This document shows, one piece after another, positions 47,012 through 57,486 of a stretch of DNA of 64,000 bases; the first letter of the stretch is position 1, and every line of letters starts with the position of its first letter. A program made the translations under genes and the position numbers. The notes under the pieces were generated by a model. The model saw only the letters and a list, made by a program, of their open reading frames with translations, ran no database searches and had not been told where the DNA came from. The stretch comes from Leptodontidium sp. MPI-SDFR-AT-0119 (lineage: Eukaryota; Ascomycota; Leotiomycetes; Helotiales; Leptodontidiaceae), in assembly GCA_020726505.1 (NCBI GenBank), contig JAHLEZ010000013.1:1860001-1924000 (forward strand), read 5' to 3'.

Positions 47012-49573
47012 GCGATTTGCTGATCGCTTTATGATTTTTCTCATGTGGGGATGATGAGATGAGATGGGGATAACGAGAAGAAAAATATCGAGAGGAGGAT
47101 AGAGGATGGGAAAGGAAAAAGAGGAGAGAAAGCTTCATCTTCATTGTATATATCCATTTTTTTACACTCTTGTACATACATATGTACATGCATGTCTGCT
47201 GTGCAGTCGAAAATTTCAAATGTTTTTGGAACGTTCAAATCTCTTCGCCTTTTTCTTCTTCGTTTTTACTGTTTAATGTATTTTGTTTGTTTAGGATCGA
47301 GTCTTTGGGTCCCGCACGACTCTGCATCTGGTAATAATAGAGAGAGATTCAGTAGAGCTTGACAGCTCTGAGCTGGCCCTTTCATCTTCGGATCTTCCTA
47401 GAGCTAATCCAGTGGCTGGCTATTACAGATTGTAAGTCGCAGATGTGGGATGGGACTTTTGGTGTTAGTGCCGGAGGGATTGTGGACTCTTTCTTTGTCT
47501 ATTACTTGTTGACTATTCAATCAAAAACCAGTAGGAATTCTAATTTTTCTGCACTCAGACGAATTCGCATTAGTACAATATTTTCAAAGTCTCAAAAAGC
47601 CTAGCTGACGCCTTGAAACAACTAGTTAAACCGCTAGTTGTAGGGGGAGGCGGGGAAAAAGTAAAAGGACGAGAAATAAGCAGGACTGTCCCGTTTTACT
47701 CCACTAAGTCTCTCTAATTGGCATCAAGAAACGCGTCTCTGCTTTCAATGTTCTTTGTTTCACTCGTGTCATTAATTCTGAGTATGGTTCTGGAGAACTG
47801 GATTTCCGTAGGTTTTGACAGTCGATCAAAACCAGCCTGATCCGGGGGTGGCTTGTTGGAATTTTCTCAAGCAGGGGGAGAATATACAGCAGATGTTAAG
47901 ATACTTGAAAACAAATATCCTACAACTGTCATTCCTATCCTGGAAAACCATCCTTGTGAGGATGGGTTTCTTCTTTATTTCCTTCATGGCCTATCTAATC
48001 ACTTGCGGAAGTAATGCGGCGCTTGCTCCTGCCTCACAGGTTACACAACAGGAGGATTGCATCATGACTACTCTTTCTTTGGCAGATGAAAGCTACAGAC
48101 GGTCATGAATACCCCTTCTCGCCCCAGCCTCACCAGCTTCCTTTATCAGCATCCAACAATTTATCTTCACGATTCAAAACTCCACAGCGCACCGGCCAGG
48201 AACTAGGTGACATCCCCTTCCGAAATTGTACCTCTGAGCACTTTCGCTTACAATGAGTCCGCTAGACGAGACTGTGGCTAAGATAGATGCTACGGCAGAG
48301 ACTGTGCGAATGCCTCAGAGCAACTCTACATTCACGATCGATCTGCAGGATGATGCTAGAAATGTTTCGCTCTCTGCTGCTAAAAAGCCTAAGGTCGTTC
48401 CCTCTGGCACTATTGCTAAAGTTAAGTCTCTGTGGGATAATACTTAGAAAAATATTGTCACTATCTGGACCCCTTCCCGGATGGGATGACGTAAGGTTGT
48501 AAGAGAAGTCTCGATGGAGCTTCAGTCCGATCAGGAACTTCCTCCGGCGATACAGATGAAGCTAAAGGCCGCGATTGCATATGAGGAAATGAGCACCGGA
48601 GGTTTTGGAGATTGTTCGTCGGCAATGAATGATCAAGCAGGTCATGGTATCTGAAGGTCCTTTGATTTCATAGAAATGAGTGTTACATCGTTAATGCTGT
48701 AATGAAAGTTCTGAACCAAGATCTCTTTGACTACCCCAAAGTTACTTGCTCTCCCGCATTTCTTCCGCGTCCATCGCCCCAGCATCATTCTTTCAAGTGT
48801 ACCACTTTGTCTATAGTATATATAAGATTGCTGAAGTTGATTCCAAGACCGTACGTACCAGGGAATAGAACATTGTTGATTTCCGGAAATACAACGCAGG
48901 ATTCCGGGCATAGTGTTCCTGCTATGGTTTCATTGAGTTTGCGAACAGGAAATGCAGTGATAAATCAACAACATAAATGTAAGCTACCTATCAATGATTT
49001 ACAAACGTGCACTTTGACAATCTGGACACAGGCCCGGTCGAGGTATATGCTTAGGGTCCTCGATACATTGATGTCGACCATGAGTGTGGACTGAGTGAGA
49101 ATTCATGAGGTGACCACAGCCCTGAAAAAGATAATACCCCTTCTCACACTTGATGTAAGCCGGGAGATGATGAGTGCGTCAACAGTGAAGGAGTTCTTGG
49201 AAATATTAATCTTCGAAGTAACGATGGATGGCCTGCTGTTTGATCTGCGAACAAAGCGGAAGAATTGTAGGGAAATCTATCCTTATACCCTCGTTGGCAC
49301 TCAAACCCCTAGGCCAGAGACCAATCGGAATCTTCACAAAAGAAACCGGCCATCTCTGAAATGGGACACTTAGTATTGTGGGTCTAACCTACGGTTGAGG
49401 TCCAACGTCTGAAGGTCGCTTTAGGACCTATGTCTTCAGTCCCTCGACCGTGCCATGGTTCTAGCATGATATGCTAGTGCCTTGTATAACTAAGATAGCT
49501 TCGTATTCATCACGCACCCATGAAAGGAAAGTTCATTCATCACACCATTAAAATCTGACCCACTGCAATACTG
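47012..49573. other. Gene-poor, possibly decayed sequence
   Basis: About 2.5 kb. The first 300 bases are the AA9 3' flank (T/A-rich, TGTATATATCC at 47145-47155). Short protein-like stretches near 48253-48447 and 49095-49373 lack splice partners and motifs and may be relics of an old coding element. No gene can be supported. Confidence 0.4.
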
Positions 49574-49817
49574 CGAGGCTAGCTAAATTCGTCTCCGGTG
49601 AAGTGGTGACTACTCAGATACTTAGGTAGCCTTCGCTCTCTTTATTACCTGGATATATCTATGAATGAGAGCCTGTTCAAAGTCGCTAGATCATTTCAGA
49701 ACATTGACTTAAGGGAAAGCCAAGCTCGGGTTTAAGTAAGCCATAGTTTTAATATTTAAAGTGAATTGTATAGGTGAAAGCAACTCGCTTCACCGGAGAA
49801 GAATTTGGCCAGTCTCG
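49574..49817 (+). mobile_element. MITE copy 1, 244 bp, terminal inverted repeats
   Basis: The element begins CGAGGCTAGCTAAATTCGTC and ends with the inverted counterpart ...AATTTGGCCAGTCTCG. The two ends pair over about 30 bases with about six mismatches, mostly transitions. The interior includes AAGCCAAGCTCGGGTTTAAG. There is no coding capacity, so it is a non-autonomous DNA element. No clear target-site duplication is visible at either end. Confidence 0.75.
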
Positions 49818-50073
49818 CCGCTCAATTTCGTTAAATGGAAGGAATCTCTTCGTTGCATTCAAGCTTGGATTGTCATGGCCACACGCGAGTTTGCACATAA
49901 TGCTTGAGATACTTTCTACCCCACCCAAAAAAAAAATTTGTAGCAAAAGAGAATGAAAGCATTTCCCCTCTGCCGGACGATGTTGGAAGAAATGTTATCA
50001 GGATATCAATTCGCTATACAGCAGTGTTGATTTATCCAATTATCCAATGTTGGTCTTCTCCCCCCTCAACTTT

Positions 50074-50310
50074 CGAGGCTAGCCAAATTCGTCTCCAATA
50101 AAGCGAGCCGCTTTCTTACCTGTACAATTCACTTCAATGATCAAAACTAAGGCCTACTTAAACCCGAGCTCGGCTTTTCCTTAAAGTTAATGTTCTCAAA
50201 TGATTTAAGGACTTTGAATCGGCTCTCATTTATAGACCGAGGCTACCTACCTAGGTAAATTACCCACCTGAAGAGGTATCGCTTCATCGAGACGAATTTG
50301 GCTAGCCTCG
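50074..50310 (-). mobile_element. MITE copy 2, 237 bp, opposite orientation
   Basis: Both ends carry a perfect 22-base inverted repeat starting CGAGGCTAGCCAAATTCGTC. The interior (CTTAAACCCGAGCTCGGCTT) is the reverse complement of the interior of copy 1, so the two are members of one family inserted in opposite directions 256 bases apart. Its ends are better preserved than those of copy 1, which suggests a younger insertion. No transposase is present in the window. Confidence 0.78.
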
Positions 50311-50960
50311 TCTCCTATACGTTGTCTCACCTGCCGAAGATTGAGACGAGAGGCGTAATACTTCAAAATCAGTATTGATGTGAAGTAAATGGTAGGGTAT
50401 CAACTCACAAGTTAAGCTCCAATAGTAGAGATATAATGTAGTGGTTGTAAAAATCGGTAGCCCGTGCACGTACTGGGGAGATCGAGTAATAGGCTAGTAT
50501 AGTCACGTGGGCAAGTCATGGGGTGGTCCGGGATGGTCACGTTACGGATAACTTTGTCGTAATTAATTTATTAATTTTATAATTATTTAATTCACGCGAT
50601 TTTTAAAGCTTATATACACGCCGTATTTAAAAGCAAGTTCTTAAGCTTAATGACAAATAATTGATGTTTAAATAGTATTACGCTCTCGATCTAAAAACGC
50701 TCGAGGTAGATAGCATGGCAGGATTCAGAGTGCTCACGTGGAAGTCTAGATTCAGCCTAGCTCCATCTCGTGGGGTAATGTCTCAGCCTCAGCTGAGCCA
50801 ACTTCGCATCTGCGACGTCGTCGATGTGATTGTATCTCATCGAGTCTAGGCCTCGACTTACAACACTTCGTTCCAAATCAAATCTGTAGTCCAGGATTCA
50901 CGGTGTACTTGTGGTGATCCGGACTTTATAGCGGGATCTCGTTTCTCTCGAGCCTTGGAA
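50311..50960. other. AT-rich relic and promoter of the STAND-N/SH3 gene
   Basis: Bases 50560-50660 are strongly A/T-rich (many TAATTA/TTTAAA words), unlike the surroundings. That fits an old repeat altered by C-to-T mutation. The last 250 bases are the promoter of the next gene. Confidence 0.5.
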
Positions 50961-52484
50961 ATGTCCTTCGGAGTCGGAGTGGGTGATTTTCTCGCCGTTG
51001 GGAGACTTGTGCTTGATCTCTACAATGCATGCAAAGATGCACCTGGCGAGTTTCAGGAGATATGTCGCGAGCTCAGCTCCATTCACACCGTGCTTTCAGG
51101 CCTGGCAACTCAAGCCCAAGATCCTACCTCGTTGCTGATCAAGCAAGGCAAGGAGAGGATTCCAGAATGGACGAAGATCCAGGAGAATCTCGAGTTCACC
51201 TTGGGAGAGCTGCAAGATCTGGTGAAGCGGTACTATAAGATGGGACGAAACGCCTGGCTAAGAATTCAGTTTGTCTCGGAAAATCTGGCACAATTGAGGG
51301 GAAGGTTGAATTTTCATTTAAATGTTATCAATGCATTCGTCGGAAGCTTGAGCCTTTCGGCACTGGGAAGAATGGAGCCGGCCTTAGGGAGGATAGAAGT
51401 GATGCTCAGAGAGTCTGTGAAGGAAGAGAGAAGAGGAGAAAAGGAACCCACAGTGCTCAGTGCCTACGAGAACAACGACACGATATCCTGGGAAAAGATT
51501 GAGAGAGACTTGGCATTGGAAGGCGTGTCGAAGCAAGAGTTTGAGAAGAACAAGGACAGAATCAAGGAGCTGCTGAATTGGGTTGTGGAGCACGGAGAAG
51601 ATTTAGCGGCATTGGAGGAAGTAGGTGTTGGAGACTCGGTGTCTCAGACTGGGGATGATCTGAAAGATGAGCAGGTCGTACAACGTGAAGTGGTGGCTCA
51701 AGATCGTGGGCATAAGATGCCAACTGCGACTCAACTCAAGATCATTGAGACTTGGACTAAAACTGCTATACCACGCAGAGGCGCTCGAGGAATGCTTACC
51801 AGGGAAGCCAGTAAACGTACTCGTGGAATTGGAAGATTGTTCTCGACCTCCAAAGCAGGAGATAGGAAGTACACGTATAATGCCAGAGCGATTGAAAGCT
51901 ACAAGGCTCAACGGCCGAACGAACTTTCGTATGCCAAAGATGAGAGGTTGGAGGTTGCCCTAGGCAGTGGCGAATGGTGGCCTGCTCGGAACGCTGATGC
52001 CAAGAAGGGCATCATCTCCTCTGATGCATTCGTCCTTGAGTCGGAGATCATATGGGAACAGACTCTAACGCATTCCTCTTTCACTCGTCTTTGGAGTAGG
52101 CTGGACATTGAGTTTGATGACAATCTATATCCACTCTTCTACTATGGAAAGACAGTCGCGAAAGCCTGGGCCAGAGAATCATATAGTGCACCCCTCTGGT
52201 GCTCAAACGACCTCTCTTTCAAGAAGCATGAATTGCTCGAACTTTCATCTTATAATGGGTTGTGGTGGATGGCTCGTAATGAGGATGGAGAGATTGGCAT
52301 CGTCCCAGCAGACCACTTGGTCGTTCTATGGAGTAAGGAGGGACTATCCAATCTTCGGCTTTGTGGTAGGGAGGGATCAAAGTTTCTCTGGGAGGCAGTT
52401 TCGATTGATGCATTGAGGAGGAACGAGAACGGAGTGTTCAACAAGTTCTTGTCTACTGAGGCAATCTTGAGGAATTGGGGATGA
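50961..52484 (+). CDS. Fungal STAND N-terminal (HeLo-like) domain joined to tandem SH3-like domains
   Basis: An intronless gene of 507 residues. The start MSFGVGVGDFLAVGRLVLDLYNACKDAPGEFQEICREL is the signature of the fungal STAND N-terminal/HeLo-like domain (residues 1-150), a helical bundle found at the front of NLR-type proteins. A charged helical linker (about 155-300) follows. Two SH3-like domains come next. The first is at about 310-365 (YNARAIESYKAQRPNELSY..GEWWPARNADAKKGIISSDAFV). The second is at about 400-455 (TVAKAWARESYSAPL..LELSSYNGLWWMARNEDGEIGIVPADHLVV). In each the ALYDY, WW and G-x-(I/V)-P/S positions are recognisable. No nucleotide-binding or repeat domain is present. I infer an adaptor or cell-death-related role by analogy. 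It lies in a repeat-rich segment. Confidence 0.78.
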   Translation: MSFGVGVGDFLAVGRLVLDLYNACKDAPGEFQEICRELSSIHTVLSGLATQAQDPTSLLIKQGKERIPEWTKIQENLEFTLGELQDLVKRYYKMGRNAWLRIQFVSENLAQLRGRLNFHLNVINAFVGSLSLSALGRMEPALGRIEVMLRESVKEERRGEKEPTVLSAYENNDTISWEKIERDLALEGVSKQEFEKNKDRIKELLNWVVEHGEDLAALEEVGVGDSVSQTGDDLKDEQVVQREVVAQDRGHKMPTATQLKIIETWTKTAIPRRGARGMLTREASKRTRGIGRLFSTSKAGDRKYTYNARAIESYKAQRPNELSYAKDERLEVALGSGEWWPARNADAKKGIISSDAFVLESEIIWEQTLTHSSFTRLWSRLDIEFDDNLYPLFYYGKTVAKAWARESYSAPLWCSNDLSFKKHELLELSSYNGLWWMARNEDGEIGIVPADHLVVLWSKEGLSNLRLCGREGSKFLWEAVSIDALRRNENGVFNKFLSTEAILRNWG

Positions 52485-54898
52485 TCAAAGAAGTTTGGTT
52501 ATTGTCTGTCTTTTTGGATCATAGCCTGTCAGTTGCCCGGAAGAGATAGTAATGCAGGGACGAGCTTTAAGATGTACGACGCATTGACGAGCGTGATGCT
52601 TCAAACCCCCGATTCTCTGACCTCTGATGTCTGTACAGGCATATCAAGAAGTGATCAAGCCAAGTGTAGCCAATTTTCGTGAAGTCTAGTGAGCAAATGT
52701 GCGTGGGGGTGCCTTGAGGTATTTGCTATCTCTCCTTCAAGATAAGCGCGGTCTGACTCGCCTTATGTCGAGTGATAACCTGAGCTAAGCACTACTGCAG
52801 CCACTCCTCTAAGATATCTTCCCGTTTGGGGTCGAGCTGAGCGCTGGCATGAACCAGTGCCTCAATCTGCCTTGAGCCTGCCTCTTGCGGAATGACTGAC
52901 CGACTCAGAGGGATCAGCTAAGCTAGCAGGATGCTCAGGGACATATTGATGACCAGCGTTTGCCGCCAGCAACAAAGTGAAAGTTTCATATAGGCAAGAC
53001 AAGGGATATTCTAAACCTTTGCATGAATGAGATCAGCCACAGAAAACATACCAGCAACCCTGCACCCCCTTTGTCGGTGAATTGTGCAGCTGGTGTGATT
53101 CTACCTTGCTCTCCAAGTGCTACTGGCCCTTGGTGTGACCCCTTCTGGACGAGGCATTGCCGTTGCATGAATCTCTACTTCTGTTTGACCCATACCCAGC
53201 TGATCCTGTACCCTTTGTCGTTGAACTGTGCCGCTGGTGTGATTCTGCCTTGCTAGGATATATATGAATCTCCCAGGACTACTGGCCCTTGGTGTGACTC
53301 CTTGGATGCGGCATCGATACTGCATGAATATCCATCTCTGTCTAATGCCTACCGGCTGACCTCCCCCCCTCCCCCTACCCTTGCCCAGTCCAGCTGATAA
53401 GGTTGTCCCTTACATGGCACGCATGACCCCTCTCTTGAACCTCAGTGGTACCCTTTGGTAGGGCAATCTCGCAGCTGCATGAATTTCATGACGATCAACC
53501 GGCGAACCAGTCATCCCAGTCATCCGCCGCAGCTATGCAACTAGCCGCCGAGATAGAACTGGTACAAGCCCCTTCCCGAAGTAATGTCACATGTGCGTAG
53601 AATATTACTATGCACAGGAATCAAACCCGCGTCGGAGCACCTTGGTCCCTTACCGTTAAGCAGAACAAAAACTAGGAGAAAGAGAAAAGAAACACGCGGG
53701 GAAAGTATAGTATTAAAATATCCAAATGCAGAGAGGAGTAAATTGAATGCCACTGAAATTCGTATCATATAAAATCGCCCTTGTAGATAAACGTTATGGA
53801 ATGATGAGGCTTACTTATCACGTGTATATAAGCGAATATAGATCTTAAAATGGTTTCGGGGGAATCTCGGTCGCAAGGGAACCAAAATGGGATCTGTGCT
53901 TGGAGACAAGACGAGGAAAGTGTAACCGAGCATCAAGGGAGCCAGAACGAGCCCCCTTTGGGAGCTAAAATGGCCTCTCGGTGCATGCTCAAGCTGACTC
54001 TGCCGTGTGCTCAGGTTGCTCAGGAATGCTCACCCTCGGCTCAGGTTAAAGCTGCAGCTGCTCACGTCCAAACACTAAAACGGAACCAGCGAAAAAAAAA
54101 AGTTGAGTCTGACTTATGTGGCAGTCAGGACACTCGATTCTGGCAGCATAGCCGCGGCTTGAGGCCTTAGACGTCGGCGTCGGGTTGGGGCATAGAGAGC
54201 CTCTAGCATCGGGAAGCGTGCACTAATCAATCCTATCCTTTGAGATATCGGGCGCGTAGTGCCTGCATTTCCAGGTGTACCAGATTTATTTCTCAACCCA
54301 GCACATGTTTGCTGTTTTGGACGAGGCTTCTCAGGTGTGTTTCTGAGGACGACCGTAGTTAGCAACTGAGATTCATGGAAGCTGGGAATGTACCTTAGGT
54401 TAGATGGAAATGTCTCAGAGATGAATGCTGAAGGGGAGTTCGAAGGACGTGTTTGAAGAACGATGCCCAGGGTCCAATCGTCCTTATATACCCGCTTCTT
54501 GTCCGCTGGCCTGTGGCAAGGTCTGACGTCGTGAGGCCTGTAATATCTTCATTATGTGGCTTCCGAAGTAAACCCACGAACCTGCTCTTAGCTGCATGAG
54601 TCCCTCGTGACTCCGTATGACGACTATCCTAGATCTGTCGTCCATTGCATTTCGAGCTTGCGCGATGCCGGCACTGCGCCTGTTCATCGCGAGTGAAGGT
54701 GAAAGCTCGCTCCAGATAGGAGCGGGGTTAAAACCAACGAGCCGTGTTGTGAGCCAGTAATATATAAGCATTGGGAGGAATGCATGTCGGATGACAGCGC
54801 CAATGACTCACATCAGTCACTGACTACATCTAGAAAAGACCGCTCAATGAGGCTATGAGGGAGACAACATCCCAGCCTCCAACGGCTTCGTAGCCCCC
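52485..54898. other. Gene-poor interval with tandem repeats
   Basis: About 2.4 kb. The main feature is the 144-bp tandem repeat at 53.07-53.36 kb. Short open frames (for example 53850-54170 on the plus strand, 54114-54771 on the minus strand) have no motifs. A tRNA-like half near 53610 was considered and rejected. Confidence 0.5.
53067..53362 (+). repeat. 144-bp tandem repeat, two diverged copies plus a partial third
   Basis: Copy 1 (53067-53210) and copy 2 (53211-53362) both open with CCCTTTGTCG, carry GCTGGTGTGATTCT and CTACTGGCCCTTGGTGTGAC, then GGCAT...TGCATGAAT, and end near CAGCTGATC/CGGCTGACC. Copy 2 has a small insertion. A weaker partial copy lies at about 53450-53500. No open frame is shared, so it is not coding. 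Confidence 0.7.
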
Positions 54899-55645
54899 TT
54901 AATGCCTCTGTGGTAGCCAAGCGGCAACATCTTTGTAAAGCGATGCAATAGTACTGTACTTGTCATCCCAGCAGTTTTTGATAATGTCCCCAAAGGGAAT
55001 ACCGCTTGTCGGTGGGAGCTCTGCTGGCATCGGCCAGCGGCCCTCCTCGAAGAAATCATAGGTGAAAACCTGCCACGTTATAATAGAGTAAATAACGCAG
55101 CCAAGGCAAAGCAAATCGACTCGCGACAAAGGATCGTCAGTGCAAGTCGCTTCCATACCAGCATCCAGTGGAAAAAGTGCGCCGTTTGCAAAATCGATAA
55201 CTTTCAAACAGTCGTTGTCCACAAGGATATTGTTGAGTTTGACGTCTTGGTGAAGCACTTTGCAACAATAAATGTGATAGAAAGTTCCCACCAGCAATTG
55301 AACCCATCCATTACGAAAAGACTGAGACGGCATATCATGGCTTCCAATGTAAGTCGAGAGATCACCTTGATTGGCATAGGCCAATCGTATCGCCCCAGTC
55401 TCTGCATCTGCGATTCCAAGGTAGGTGATAATGCCTTTATGATCTCCCAATCGTTCGTAGATATTTCTCTCCAGAGTGATAAGGTCGCGGTACTGTTTGT
55501 TGTAGGTGGGATGGCCAGGAAAATATTTCGGGTGCTTGACCACGTGAGAATCATCGATTCTACAGATCTCTCCGGAGAAACCGATGGCTATGCAGCCTGG
55601 CCGTTGCTTGACCATGATTATTGATGAGGAAGCGTTGGCTGCCAT
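54899..55645 (-). CDS. Protein-kinase-like protein with altered DFG motif
   Basis: A single exon of 248 residues. GFSGEICRI is the glycine loop, HVVKHPK carries a candidate VAIK lysine, and LERNIYERLGDHKGIITYLG is the alphaC/beta4 region. HQDVKLNNILV is the catalytic loop with the HRD Arg replaced by Gln, and VIDFANGA replaces DFG by DFA. DPLSRVDLLCLGCVIYSIITW is the region after the activation loop, although the APE motif is missing. The protein ends soon after the kinase fold, so there is no other domain. Small kinases of this kind with DFA are common in Leotiomycetes and other filamentous fungi and are functionally uncharacterised. The start at 55645 (MAANASSSI) is the first in-frame ATG. 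Confidence 0.82.
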   Translation of the reverse strand: MAANASSSIIMVKQRPGCIAIGFSGEICRIDDSHVVKHPKYFPGHPTYNKQYRDLITLERNIYERLGDHKGIITYLGIADAETGAIRLAYANQGDLSTYIGSHDMPSQSFRNGWVQLLVGTFYHIYCCKVLHQDVKLNNILVDNDCLKVIDFANGALFPLDAGMEATCTDDPLSRVDLLCLGCVIYSIITWQVFTYDFFEEGRWPMPAELPPTSGIPFGDIIKNCWDDKYSTIASLYKDVAAWLPQRH

Positions 55646-56209
55646 CGAAGAGGGTTCAGCATTCACGGGGGGTGAGAGGTGGTTGGTATGTTGGCACAGA
55701 AAGGTCGATTGACCGCTCCGTCTGCCGCGGGAGAGCTTCTTGCTTCAATTCGCCTGCATGTTGTGCCTCAGGATTACATACACTACAGGCAGACATGCAA
55801 GACGGAGTAGCGGCGGCCGATGAAGCCAAAGTGTGTGGTGTAGAGAGTTTCGCCCACCTCGAATACCCTTTCACGACGTAGGCCAAGAATCACCACAAGT
55901 AGAAATGAAATCCCTGTTTGGAGCTGGAATGAAAGATTGAAAGTTGCAATGGGCACGTGACGGTTGTTACTACGAAATTTCCTGTCTGCTAGCGAGAACA
56001 GGCGTGGAGACCACCGCAAAGCTGCGCCTTCAGGTGGGGCTCAGCAAAAAGCAAGATTAATCCATCTCTATAGTACGAGACTCCGAGTCATTGTTTTTGA
56101 TGCCATTATTCTAGATAGTAGACAATCGAAACTTCGATATGCAGACAAGATGGAGATAATTGTAAATTGAAAGCCATTGCCAAAGCTCTGTCGATGACTG
56201 TCATTGTTG
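55646..56209. other. Intergenic, no gene seen
   Basis: About 560 bases between the kinase-like gene's 5' side and the end of the broken GH43 gene. The 56.05-56.21 kb part may be leftover GH43 C-terminal sequence beyond recognition. Confidence 0.45.
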
Positions 56210-57486
56210 CTATGCCACCAATTCTACACGTCCGAAGTCTGCGTGAAGGAACTCACAGTCACGGAAGGCAACGAGACCGGAACGATCGCCATCGTGCATA
56301 TTGCTGGTGTCGAGTACAATTGTTGCGACTGGAAAGCGGCCGTGTACGCGATGCGTAATGGTATTTCTAGCGAGATACAGGTCGTTGGTGTCGTTGGTGA
56401 CGGTAGCGGCAGAGAGAATGAGCTTGTCATTCACACGGTATTGGTCTTGTCAGGATTGTGATTCCATTCCCAACTCACATCGAGTTTGTCTCCTCGAAAA
56501 GTGTCGGTCCCTGTCCAGGATGGTGTTTTGACAGTTGGCAATGGGTTTGGGTATGTCGTTCCCCAGCTTCCATTCACTAAGGTCAGGATGGGGTATCCGT
56601 CCGATCCCCAGGTGATAGAAGCTAGGACTGGCATCCGACCGTTTGGATATGCCCATGTGAACGAGAGAAAGTACCAATCTCCATGGGAAGTTTTGATGAG
56701 ACTGCCTTGATGTGGTGTAATCCCATCCTCGACTGGTGCAGGGGTAAAGGCTTGCAAGAGCTTGTAAGTCCATGGCGCCCATGGAGTTGTAGATTTCCAG
56801 ATGTAGGTTGCTAGGCCTTGAGGATAGTCGTTGAGGACATAGTAGAGCCCATCTTTCTTATACAAGCGGTTCCCTTCCATTAACTCTGTTCCTGGAGGAG
56901 AAGTAAAAACGTCCTGACTTTTCACCTCTGACAAGCCATCCGGTGACAGTTGACTGATACTAATGATGTGGCTTCCCCAAACAACGTACATTTTGTCATC
57001 GTCGTCAATCAAGAGACCACAATCGTAGTAACATTTCCCAATGGTTGCAGACTGCTTCCACTTTCCTGTCGGGGAGGAGGAGGTGTAAACATATGAATTG
57101 TTGAAATCGACACATGCAATCCAGTACCATGTCTTGTTACTCTTTCTATACCGCAGAGTTGACGCCCAAATTCCTAATCAGTATCCCTGTGAGTTTTTCT
57201 GGGGAACACCGAGGTCGTACTTTTCTCCGAAATCCAGAGTCGGGACTGAGTGACCAATCAATTCCCAATTGACAAGGTCGGCAGATCGTAGGATCGGCGC
57301 TCCAGGTGAGAAGTGCATGTTTGATGCCGAGTAATAGAAAAGACCGTCAGCACCGACGGATACATCATTATCCGGGAAATCTCCGCAGATAACGGGGTTG
57401 CTGAACGTCCCAGTTGAACCTTGACCGCGAATTACCTGACGCGCAGAGACAACCGCGAGCCCAACAGCTAACAGCAAAAGCCGCAT
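56210..57486 (-). pseudogene. Broken GH43 glycoside hydrolase (xylosidase/arabinosidase type)
   Basis: A signal peptide (MRLLLLAVGLAVVSA) and a GH43 five-blade propeller are readable. FSNPVICGDFPDNDVSVG carries the catalytic-base Asp, YDCGLLIDDDDKMYVVWG the pKa-modulating Asp, and LMEGNRLYKKDGLYYVLND the acid Glu. A C-terminal jelly-roll-like part (VSWEWNHNPD) follows. The frame is broken by TGA at 57178-57180 and by a frameshift at 56432-56436, where a GT dinucleotide appears duplicated. After the shift the sequence continues LILSAATVTND..NDLYLARNT but ends early at 56210, short of the full second domain. A 36-nt intron could hide the TGA, but that is below the usual minimum. Two or three lesions make inactivation likely. 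Confidence 0.75.

Noticed and set aside
46725..47054. Leu/Arg-rich frame overlapping the AA9 tail
   Set aside because: It is the alternate-frame shadow of the GC-rich APVAS repeat.
53590..53680. tRNA-like 3' half (GGTTTGATTCC-type T-arm on the minus strand)
   Set aside because: The D-arm-like and anticodon parts do not pair, the anticodon loop is wrong and no acceptor stem forms. It looks like chance or a very old fragment.
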